Shown piece after piece: positions 43,945 through 51,196 of a DNA stretch of 53,990 nucleotides (the stretch's first letter is position 1; the number at the start of each line of letters is the position of its first letter). Source of the DNA: Chryseosolibacter indicum (GTDB lineage: Bacteria > Bacteroidota > Bacteroidia > Cytophagales > Cyclobacteriaceae); assembly GCF_018598585.1 (NCBI RefSeq), contig NZ_JAHESD010000038.1, positions 1 through 53,990 of the forward strand, read 5' to 3'. The position numbers and the translations under genes are program-made. A model generated the notes under the pieces. That model saw only the letters and a list, made by a program, of their open reading frames with translations, ran no database searches and was not told where the DNA came from.

Positions 43945-44724
43945 ATGAAACATTTTAGTCTTTTAATTCTTTTTCTAGCATTAATTAATCTTCAAGCATA
44001 TTCACAGGGGAAACAGGCAAGAACAAAGGTTATTGCACACAGGGGAGCATGGAAAAACACGAACCTGCCTCAGAATTCGTTAAGTGCGCTGAACGCAGCA
44101 ATTGAGATGGGATGTTTTGCAAGTGAATGTGATATTTGGATGACCTCTGATAGCGTGTTGGTGGTTAACCATGATCCGCATTTTTATGACATGCCAATCG
44201 AGACAACAACTTATAATGAATTACTTAATAAGAAATATCCGAACGGAGAATCTATCGCTACGTTAGAACAGTTTCTTTCAACCATTACCAAGCAGAAGAA
44301 AACAAGACTGGTACTCGACATCAAGCCCTCGAAGGTAAGTAAGGAACGTTCTATCATTACTGCCCGGAAGTCTTATGAAATGGTTACTGCTAAAAAAGCG
44401 CAAAAGATAGTGGACTATATCTTATTCGATTACGACGCATGTCTTGCATTGGAGAAGCTCGATGCGAAAGCAAACATCGCTTATCTTTTAGGTGACAGAT
44501 CACCTGAGCAAGCAGAAAAGGATGGGCTATGGGGTATTGATTATAGTTATAGGGTGTTTGAAAAAAATCCCAACTGGGTTAACGATGCACAGCAACGAAA
44601 ACTTACTGTGAATGTATGGACCGTCAATGACCAGGCGATGGCCCAATCCTATATTGATCAAAAAGTTGATTTTATCACAACGGACGAACCAGAGATGGTG
44701 TTGAAGATGGTGGGCAAACGCTAA
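43945..44724 (+). CDS. Exported glycerophosphodiester phosphodiesterase
   Basis: A 259-aa enzyme of the GDPD family, which cuts glycerophosphodiesters into glycerol-3-phosphate and an alcohol. The signal peptide is residues 1-21 (FLALINLQAYSQ). The catalytic motifs are IAHRGAWKNTNLPQNS (about 29-44), where QNS replaces the usual ENT, then ASECDIWMTSD with the metal-binding Glu and Asp, and VNHDPHF with the second His. The barrel ends with TVNVWTVND and FITTDEP, also typical. The frame opens at GTG 43939, but ATG 43945 is the better start. It probably works in the periplasm to recover phosphate and glycerol. A strong terminator follows. Confidence 0.9.
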   Translation: MKHFSLLILFLALINLQAYSQGKQARTKVIAHRGAWKNTNLPQNSLSALNAAIEMGCFASECDIWMTSDSVLVVNHDPHFYDMPIETTTYNELLNKKYPNGESIATLEQFLSTITKQKKTRLVLDIKPSKVSKERSIITARKSYEMVTAKKAQKIVDYILFDYDACLALEKLDAKANIAYLLGDRSPEQAEKDGLWGIDYSYRVFEKNPNWVNDAQQRKLTVNVWTVNDQAMAQSYIDQKVDFITTDEPEMVLKMVGKR

Positions 44725-44750
44725 GTTTGTATGTTACGTAAGGATTTAAT

Positions 44751-44787
44751 AAAAACACGAGTGATTAATAATATCACTCGTGTTTTT
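44751..44787. terminator. Bidirectional terminator
   Basis: AAAAACACGAGTGAT (44751-44765) pairs perfectly with ATCACTCGTGTTTTT (44773-44787) around seven bases and runs into TTATTT. It ends the GDPD transcript and probably also the convergent permease transcript. Confidence 0.9.
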
Positions 44788-44892
44788 TATTTCACAGGTA
44801 TTTGTTAGAGAAATTCTGATGAGAATGTTAAACAAACTATAATCTCATGCTCATGAGAAAATCCGGGAAAGACATTTAAATTTTTATTAGGC

Positions 44893-47514
44893 CTATTCAC
44901 TTCTCAAACTATTTACCGGGTTGATACGGGCAGCTCTGTATACCTGTAAGGTTATCGTTATCATTGCTATGGCCAGAATCGAAGATGCAGCTGCAACCAA
45001 AACCCAGATTGAAAAAGAAATACGGTATTGATACGATTGTAACCACCACTTCATGGCTAACCATGCGCCGGGACTGAAAAGGATGATAGCCCAAACAATT
45101 GGTTTAAGAGAACTTGTACTTAGTAGTTTGATAATGTTAAAGACAGAACTACCCATCACTTTACGAATGCCAATTTCCTTTATGCGCGCTTCAACCATAT
45201 AGGTGGCTAAACCTAGAAGTCCAAGACAGCCAATCAAAATTGCTATTCCTGTAAAGAGGGATGTAATGGTTAAGGTAGATTCTATATTAGCAAACTTGCG
45301 CTCATATTCTGTATCAACGAAATAGTACTCAAAAGGATAATTTTGGTTATATTTTAAATGGAGATCGGCAATAGTTTTAAGATTATCTTTAACTCCAAGG
45401 TTCTCGCTTAAACGTATATGCAATACGTTAAGCATATTTGGACCAAACTTACAACCTTGCATAACGATAGGCTCAACAGCCCTGTGAGGTGAAGTAAGTA
45501 CGAAATCTTTCACAACGCCTACCACGTGCCATTCTATCCCGCTATCTTCAACAATTTCACCAAGGGGATCTTTAAAGCCCATTGCTTTCACTGCAGCTTC
45601 ATTTAGCAGTATTGCAGTTGAATCGGAAGGATACTTTGCTATGTCCATGTCACGTCCCAAAATAATTTCTACACCTGCCGTTGTTGAGATCCCCTCATCT
45701 ATATAAAACCTCTCAATTACAGTTTTATCCTCCGGGTCTTTGCCTTTCCATTTCATACCAGAAGTATTACTCAATCTCTCGGTAATAGGTGAACTTGTTC
45801 TTGTTACTGAAATGGCAGCACCTGTTGAAATCAGTTCATTCTTATAAGCTTCGAAATTCTTAATTAAGTCTCCCGTAATATATTGATAAACCAGGTTGTT
45901 CTTCTCATAACCCGAGTCCCGATTTTGTAAAAAGATGGTTTGCTGAAAAACAACAATGGTAGAGACAATCAACGTAAGGGCAAAACCAAATTGAAATGTG
46001 ACAAGCAAACCGCGAAGGCGATTTTTTCCATTACCTGCTGCGAAAGCTCCTTTAAGAATACGAGCTGGCCTGAAGGATGAAAGATAAAAAGCCGGATAAC
46101 ATCCTGCTATTATCCCTACGCCTACAACAATTACAAACAGTCCGAGCCAGAATGAAATGTCTTTTATGTTTAACGTTAAATCTTGCTGCACCAGTACATT
46201 GAAGAATGGTAATATAAAATATGCAGCCACCAAAGAGATTACACCTGCGCTTATAGCAACTAATACCGATTCGCATAGAAACTGGGTGACAAGTGAATAC
46301 CGAATCGCGCCATTTACCTTGCGGACTGCCACCTCTTTAGAACGCCTTGATGCACGTGCCGTGCTTAGATTAATGAAATTGATGCACGCAATGGTTACGA
46401 GGCAAATTCCAAGTATTCCCAGTATACGGATGATTTCAATCCGGCCACCTGCAGGCACACCATTTTCAAATCTTGAGTAGAGGTGATTCCTGGTGAGCGG
46501 ATAAAGAAATAACTGGGTGTTTTCCCCATTATTTGTATTACGCTTCTTCAAATCTTTTATCCCTGCGTTTAATGCTTCCAGCGAAGCTCCCTCTTTCAAC
46601 TTAACCCACGTGGTTACCGAATTATTTGACCAGTTTACATCCTTTCCGTAATTACTTTCGATGAATGAAAAAGGAAGTAGAAAATCAAAATGAAAGTCAG
46701 TGTTGGAAGGCAAATTCTTTAATATACCCGTTACGGTGAAAGGAATATTAAATTCGCCCTGCGATACTGTAACAATTTCTCCGAAGGCCTCTTTTTCTCC
46801 GAACAGGCTTTTCGCAAAGCGTTCCGTTAAAACAACGGAGTTTGGATTTTCAAGAACCTTGTTCACGTTTCCTTTCAGTAAGGGGAAAGTGAATATTTTT
46901 AAGAAGTCAGGATCAACAAAGTTGGCTATATTTTTTATGATGCGCTTTTCACCTGCTGAGAAAAGATATGAGTCGTTATAGCTTGCATAGCTTATCGCAG
47001 ATTCTACAGCGCTAAAGTCTGCCTGTAAAGTAGGTGCAAGTACACGGGGCGTAGCGCTCCAGCAAAACGCTTCACCTCCTTTATGAATCTGCTTGTTCCA
47101 TACATTGTAAATCCGATGCTTGTCCTGGTGAAATTGATCGTAACTTACCTCCCTGGTTATCCAAAGACCGAGTAAGATAGCCCCCGTCAGTCCAATAGCA
47201 AGACCAAAAATGTTGATCATGGAGTAGCCCTTGTTGCGTATCATTATACGCGAGGCGATTTTGAAGTAGTTGGTAAGCATATATAGCGGTATTAGATTTA
47301 ATGTCCATTTATTTCTCAGTACAATTCCAGGGCGGAAGAAGCGCAATGCATTCCATACCAGCTTTCTTTTTGCAACACGCTCACCATAAACTTTTACGTT
47401 CTTATTATATCGCTCTATTAAGTCGCCTTCAATCTCTTCGTATAAATAGTCAGGGCAAAACCATTCCAGCAAACGCATTACAGCCCTTAGCAAAGAATTC
47501 TTTTGTTTATTCAT
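44893..47514 (-). CDS. FtsX/MacB-type permease with permease-prefix domain (second copy)
   Basis: An 873-aa permease of the same build as the one at 34589-37174: prefix domain in residues 1-80 (LLEWFCPDYLYEEIEGDLIE), then two MacB/FtsX halves with SRRSKEVAVRKVNGA in the first and EARIKEIGIRKVMGS in the second. The periplasmic domains are about 230 residues long. No ATPase domain. It starts 10 bases after the stop of its own PadR regulator. The two pairs in this window are too different to be a recent duplication, judging by eye. Confidence 0.87.
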   Translation of the reverse strand: MNKQKNSLLRAVMRLLEWFCPDYLYEEIEGDLIERYNKNVKVYGERVAKRKLVWNALRFFRPGIVLRNKWTLNLIPLYMLTNYFKIASRIMIRNKGYSMINIFGLAIGLTGAILLGLWITREVSYDQFHQDKHRIYNVWNKQIHKGGEAFCWSATPRVLAPTLQADFSAVESAISYASYNDSYLFSAGEKRIIKNIANFVDPDFLKIFTFPLLKGNVNKVLENPNSVVLTERFAKSLFGEKEAFGEIVTVSQGEFNIPFTVTGILKNLPSNTDFHFDFLLPFSFIESNYGKDVNWSNNSVTTWVKLKEGASLEALNAGIKDLKKRNTNNGENTQLFLYPLTRNHLYSRFENGVPAGGRIEIIRILGILGICLVTIACINFINLSTARASRRSKEVAVRKVNGAIRYSLVTQFLCESVLVAISAGVISLVAAYFILPFFNVLVQQDLTLNIKDISFWLGLFVIVVGVGIIAGCYPAFYLSSFRPARILKGAFAAGNGKNRLRGLLVTFQFGFALTLIVSTIVVFQQTIFLQNRDSGYEKNNLVYQYITGDLIKNFEAYKNELISTGAAISVTRTSSPITERLSNTSGMKWKGKDPEDKTVIERFYIDEGISTTAGVEIILGRDMDIAKYPSDSTAILLNEAAVKAMGFKDPLGEIVEDSGIEWHVVGVVKDFVLTSPHRAVEPIVMQGCKFGPNMLNVLHIRLSENLGVKDNLKTIADLHLKYNQNYPFEYYFVDTEYERKFANIESTLTITSLFTGIAILIGCLGLLGLATYMVEARIKEIGIRKVMGSSVFNIIKLLSTSSLKPIVWAIILFSPGAWLAMKWWLQSYQYRISFSIWVLVAAASSILAIAMITITLQVYRAARINPVNSLRSE

Positions 47515-47524
47515 ATCGTAAACA

Positions 47525-47851
47525 TTACCTGCCTGACACTTTCAATTGAGGAATAAGTTTCCAAAGATCAAGCCTTGCTTCTCGCATGGTTTTGAGTATT
47601 GCCATCCCGGCACTGGTGATGGTAAAAATACGTTTGCGTCTTCCTCCTCGTTCATTGGTGGCTCCACCCAAACTTGATTTAATATATCCTTTGTCTTCAA
47701 GGCGATACAATGTTACATGAACAGCACTCAGATTTACCTCACGTTTAAGACGTGTCTCTATTTCCTCTGTAATTGCCGCGCCATATGCATCTTCTTTTAA
47801 GGCTGCTACCATGGTCAGCACCAGCTCTTCAAAGCCGCCCAGTAATTCCAT
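47525..47851 (-). CDS. PadR family transcriptional regulator (second copy)
   Basis: A 108-aa winged-helix regulator: GGFEELVLTMVAALKEDAYG, REVNLSAVHVTLYRLEDKGY and the wing RKRIFTITSAGMAIL. It shares the layout and many residues with the PadR at 37178-37522. Ten bases separate it from the permease gene, so they form one transcript. AT-rich inverted repeats just upstream (47865-47908) suggest autoregulation. Confidence 0.9.
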   Translation of the reverse strand: MELLGGFEELVLTMVAALKEDAYGAAITEEIETRLKREVNLSAVHVTLYRLEDKGYIKSSLGGATNERGGRRKRIFTITSAGMAILKTMREARLDLWKLIPQLKVSGR

Positions 47852-47864
47852 CTTAATATGTTTT

Positions 47865-47908
47865 ATATTAGTATATGCTTATATTTTGTTAATTAAATAA
47901 ACTAATAT
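47865..47908. promoter_or_regulatory. AT-rich inverted repeat ahead of the second PadR gene
   Basis: ATATTAGT (47865-47872) is mirrored by ACTAATAT (47901-47908) with 28 bases between. The first arm lies 14 bases before the PadR start. It may be a pair of half sites for the regulator; the distance is long for a single dimer. Confidence 0.3.
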
Positions 47909-48014
47909 TTCTCTTTCTATCAAATACTTTAGGAAAAGATTAATTGTAAGTCGACGCTTACTTCTCTCATAGCTATTGCTTAACACCGCTATGAAATAAA
48001 CTACCCTCCACATC

Positions 48015-48030
48015 CGGACAAAATTGTCCG
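48015..48030. promoter_or_regulatory. Perfect palindrome between divergent genes
   Basis: CGGACAA-AA-TTGTCCG is a perfect 7-2-7 palindrome in the region between the PadR gene (minus) and the exported protein at 48133 (plus). Its half AAATTGTCCG differs in one base from the repeat AAATTGTCGG ahead of the SusC gene. Confidence 0.4.
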
Positions 48031-48132
48031 CTACTGGGCATCCGGTAGATACGAGTCAGGAAAACGGCTTTCTTGCTCACTTTTTTTCGGCATCATCATT
48101 GAAAGCGAGTGCATAACTATAATTGAATATTT

Positions 48133-48888
48133 ATGAAAAGATTCATTAACTCGTTAATTGCAGTAAGCATTACTGTGCTTGCCCTTTTTCATTTCAATGA
48201 CGCTTATTCTCAGTCACCTCCTCAGAAGAAAATACTTGTGGATGTTGCTCATGGTCAACGGTTCTGGCATGATCCCAACGACATGCCGGGTAAAGACTCT
48301 TCGCTGATCCAGCGTGTGAAGTATATGGCAGGCGAGCTCACCAGGAATGCCAATGCTATGGGTGCTACCGTCATGTATCAGAAAAAAAAGTTTACACCAG
48401 CCTCACTTAAGGATGTTGACTTGCTGTTCCTACAAGGGGTAGGTGGTAAGTTAGATGAAAACGAAACTGCGGCTATTATTGGATATGTTAAAAATGGAGG
48501 TAGATTATTTGTAACGATGGACGAAGACTACTGGGGAACGCTGGATCAGATAAACATTAATGACATTGTCAAACCTTTTGGTATCGAGTACAAGCAAGAC
48601 AATCCGGATCGATCATCAGGTGGATATGCCAAGGCTGGTATTATTGCAAAAGAGCGCTGGTCTATTCCAGTACATGGTGCGCGAATTGTTGAGGGAGGTA
48701 CGCCTTTCTGTTATATTGGCAAAGGTGAGTCAAACCCGTTTGGGATATATAAAGAAGTAGAGAACGGAGGTCGTATTATAGCTATGGGCGATGGTATGGT
48801 GAGTTTATATATGACCCGGTGGGAGAACGTTGATAATTACCAATGCGCTCAATTCATGCAGGATGTATTTTCCTGGCTTATGAAGTAA
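48133..48888 (+). CDS. Exported GATase1/DUF4350-like protein
   Basis: A 251-aa exported protein with signal peptide (1-26, ending DAYSQ). The mature part resembles the class I glutamine-amidotransferase-like fold used by DUF4350 and ThuA proteins: KKILVDVAHGQRFWHDP, DVDLLFLQGVGGKLDENETA, AIIGYVKNGGRLFVTMDED and GRIIAMGDGMVSLYM. No nucleophilic cysteine elbow is visible, so it is probably not an amidotransferase. It may bind or process a small ligand or carbohydrate in the periplasm. It stands alone on this strand. Fold assignment is by pattern only. Confidence 0.6.
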   Translation: MKRFINSLIAVSITVLALFHFNDAYSQSPPQKKILVDVAHGQRFWHDPNDMPGKDSSLIQRVKYMAGELTRNANAMGATVMYQKKKFTPASLKDVDLLFLQGVGGKLDENETAAIIGYVKNGGRLFVTMDEDYWGTLDQININDIVKPFGIEYKQDNPDRSSGGYAKAGIIAKERWSIPVHGARIVEGGTPFCYIGKGESNPFGIYKEVENGGRIIAMGDGMVSLYMTRWENVDNYQCAQFMQDVFSWLMK

Positions 48889-48989
48889 CGCGGTCCTATC
48901 GATTATGGCAGGGTACTTTGACAATGCGAGGCGGATGCGTTTGTATTTCAACTTCAGCATAAGGAACGAGAACATAAGAGACGAACTTA

Positions 48990-49475
48990 TTATTTACCAG
49001 GATACCAGTCAGGAGGCATCAGAGTAACCATAAATACTTTAGCATTGTCGTCGACCTGACAATGTAATTGATACCCCTTTTCAAGCCATTTAACCCACCC
49101 GGGTGAATTCTTTGCTCCTACTTCGTAGTCATCCGCTTTTTCGTCTGGTTTGCCATAAGCGTGAATTACTTTTTCAATATCAACGTTGGGGGTAATTACA
49201 CCATCTACGCTAAACGGATATGCACCTTTACGCCGGTTTGTAAATTCTATCCATATTGTGCCTACAATCCCTTCTTCAACTTCAATCTGAAGTCCTTCAT
49301 CAAAACCAACCAAAAGATTGTCGTATTCGGTTGAGGGTGATACCTTGATTCCCCAGGAATTTAGTTGTTGTATGGCGACGCCTTGCGGTTTCCCGATTAA
49401 CGTTTTTAAGTCGATGGTTGCCTGCCCAAAAAGGGAACAGGAAATAAGCGAGAGGGCTACAATTAAATTTTTCAT
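48990..49475 (-). CDS. Exported hypothetical protein (161 aa)
   Basis: A 161-aa exported protein. The N-terminus MKNLIVALSLISCSLFGQA is a signal peptide; the cysteine inside it is not followed by a good lipobox, so a soluble periplasmic form is more likely. The mature part is mostly beta (LQIEVEEGIVGTIWIEFTNR), with ITPNVDIEKVIHAYGKPDEK, a pattern common in small proteins of unknown function that follow a substrate's slope or threshold. It is convergent with the gene ending at 48888. No family recognised. Confidence 0.6.
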   Translation of the reverse strand: MKNLIVALSLISCSLFGQATIDLKTLIGKPQGVAIQQLNSWGIKVSPSTEYDNLLVGFDEGLQIEVEEGIVGTIWIEFTNRRKGAYPFSVDGVITPNVDIEKVIHAYGKPDEKADDYEVGAKNSPGWVKWLEKGYQLHCQVDDNAKVFMVTLMPPDWYPGK

Positions 49476-49760
49476 TAGTTAAGTCGAGTGTTATGAATAA
49501 GCTTGTTTGTGCCTGTCATACACAGAAGCCGTTATCTCATAAAATACTTCGCTCCTTTTCAGGCTTCTCCTTTACGATATATACAAGTTAAAAAATATTT
49601 ATGTTAAGTAAATGAAGTTTATTTGTTTTTCTTTTTATAGGCAAATGCATCTTCAAGCGTTTAAAGATGCCAACAGCCAGAAGGGAAAGCCTGTTATAAA
49701 CGCGCATTGACATTGTAGAAGCATATTTAGTAGCACAGTAGAACGCATAACGTTAGAAAA

Positions 49761-49792
49761 GCGGGCCCGTGAATTGTGCCGGGCTTTTTTAT
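49761..49792 (+). terminator. Orphan terminator
   Basis: GGGCCCG and CGGGCTT can pair (two G-U pairs) around TGAATTGTGC, followed by TTTTTTATTG. The nearest plus-strand gene ends 870 bases upstream, so this may end a small RNA that starts in 49550-49650. Confidence 0.55.
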
Positions 49793-49904
49793 TGTCGTAT
49801 ATGAACTACGGAATACTACTCTGAGTTGCTTTGTCCTTTTTTAAATAGTCCTTTGTTCTTTAGGCGAATAAATATCACCTCTTTGGCAGGAGAAATATAG
49901 AAGC

Positions 49905-49937
49905 TTGTTCGTTCTTATGTGAAAACAAATATTTTTG
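49905..49937 (+). promoter_or_regulatory. Promoter of the DUF1080-type gene
   Basis: TATTTTTG at 49930-49937 matches TAnnTTTG exactly; TTG at 49905-49907 is a possible -33 element with 22-base spacing. The predicted start leaves a leader of about 47 bases. Confidence 0.4.
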
Positions 49938-49990
49938 TTTAACTATGTCGCTCAGTATTTAATCATCGGATCGGGTTTAAATCAATACAC

Positions 49991-50785
49991 ATGCAAGTCA
50001 TTAAACAATTGCTATACGTTCTCACGCTTATTCTTTTCATAACATTTGTTGGTTGCCAAAAGCCCAACAAAGAGGATGCGGAATGGATACAATTATTCAA
50101 CGGCCAAGACCTGGATAACTGGATTGCCAAAATTCACCATTATGAAACAGGTGATAATTTCGACAGTACCTTTCGTGTGAAAGACGATATGATCCAGGTG
50201 CGCTATGATAACTACGGCGAGTTGAATGACAGATTCGGCCACCTGTTTTACAAAACGCCATTTTCAAAATATCATCTCAAGCTTGAGTATCGCTTTGTAG
50301 GCACGCCGCAGCCCGGTACACCTGAATGGGCACACTTCAACAGCGGGGTAATGTTTCACGCACAAGACCCTGCCTCAATTCTTAAAGAACAGGATTGGCC
50401 TATTGCAGTTGAGATGCAGTTTCTTTGCTCGCTGGGCGATGGCAATCCAAGGCCCACAGGAAACATGTGCTCTCCGGGAACAGATATTCATTATCGCGAT
50501 AGCTTATATAAAGATCATTGCCTTTACTCAACGTCAAAGACATATCCTCCTGGTGAATGGGTAAAAGCTGAATTGATTGTGTATGGAGATTCATTAATAA
50601 CCCACGTAATTAATGATGATACCGTACTTCAGTATACCAAGCCTACGATGGGTGGGGGAGTAGTATCAGGCTACGACCCAAAAGTATTTGTTGAAGGGAA
50701 ACCATTGACCTCCGGCTACATTGGTTTGCAAAGTGAAGGGCAACCTATCGACTTCAGAAATATTTATCTGAAAGAGTTAAAGTGA
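49991..50785 (+). CDS. DUF1080 (3-keto-disaccharide hydrolase-like) lipoprotein
   Basis: A 264-aa protein with lipoprotein signal (MQVIKQLLYVLTLILFITFVGC, lipobox Cys22). The mature part is a concanavalin-like beta sandwich of the DUF1080 family: WIQLFNGQDLDNW near the start, FSKYHLKLEYRF, NSGVMFHAQ, WPIAVEMQFL and SGYIGLQSEG with IDFRNIYLKEL at the end. Members bind or hydrolyse sugars, some acting on 3-keto-glycosides. It probably sits on the periplasmic or outer face. No sugar-catabolism gene adjoins it. Confidence 0.88.
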   Translation: MQVIKQLLYVLTLILFITFVGCQKPNKEDAEWIQLFNGQDLDNWIAKIHHYETGDNFDSTFRVKDDMIQVRYDNYGELNDRFGHLFYKTPFSKYHLKLEYRFVGTPQPGTPEWAHFNSGVMFHAQDPASILKEQDWPIAVEMQFLCSLGDGNPRPTGNMCSPGTDIHYRDSLYKDHCLYSTSKTYPPGEWVKAELIVYGDSLITHVINDDTVLQYTKPTMGGGVVSGYDPKVFVEGKPLTSGYIGLQSEGQPIDFRNIYLKELK

Positions 50786-51196
50786 TAGTAGCAAAAGCGT
50801 TAGTGTAAAATTTCTTATTAGTAGAAATCGCTTTTTTTAAAGTTCATAGATATTTAAAAACTAAGGCACAAGCGGACGGTTGCGCCAATGCGGGGTACTT
50901 ACGGTAACGGCACCTCACTATCCGTTCTATTCATAGAGACTGTGGTATTGAAAAATTGTTTGGACTAGCTTGTAAGAGAAACATCGTTCATTATTTCCAT
51001 AATTAAAAATTGTTCGTCGGCGGTCACTTTGCTTTTATTTTGTGACAGTATGATTGAATATATCCGTTTAAAGGATTTCATCCGGATACATCATTTCTAC
51101 AGTTTACTTCAAGTTTCTGACGGTCTGTTCTGCTTTTTTAGAAAAGGGATTGACGTTGGCATCGGGGTTGCCAGATCGGGTAAAATATATTTTCCA
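50786..51196. other. Leader region of the fourth permease (411 bases)
   Basis: It contains a possible promoter, TTG at 51010-51012 and TTATTTTG at 51035-51042 with a 22-base spacing. An in-frame ATG at 51050 lies right after the predicted start, so a 49-residue N-terminal extension of the permease cannot be ruled out. I see no other gene. Confidence 0.4.

Larger units (their letters stand above)
49476..49990. other. Intergenic region with orphan terminator, possible small RNA
   Basis: No protein gene seen. It holds a hairpin at 49647-49670 (GCATCTT paired with AAGATGC), a terminator-like structure at 49761-49792 not explained by any plus-strand gene, and a probable promoter at 49905-49937 for the next gene. 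Confidence 0.45.
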
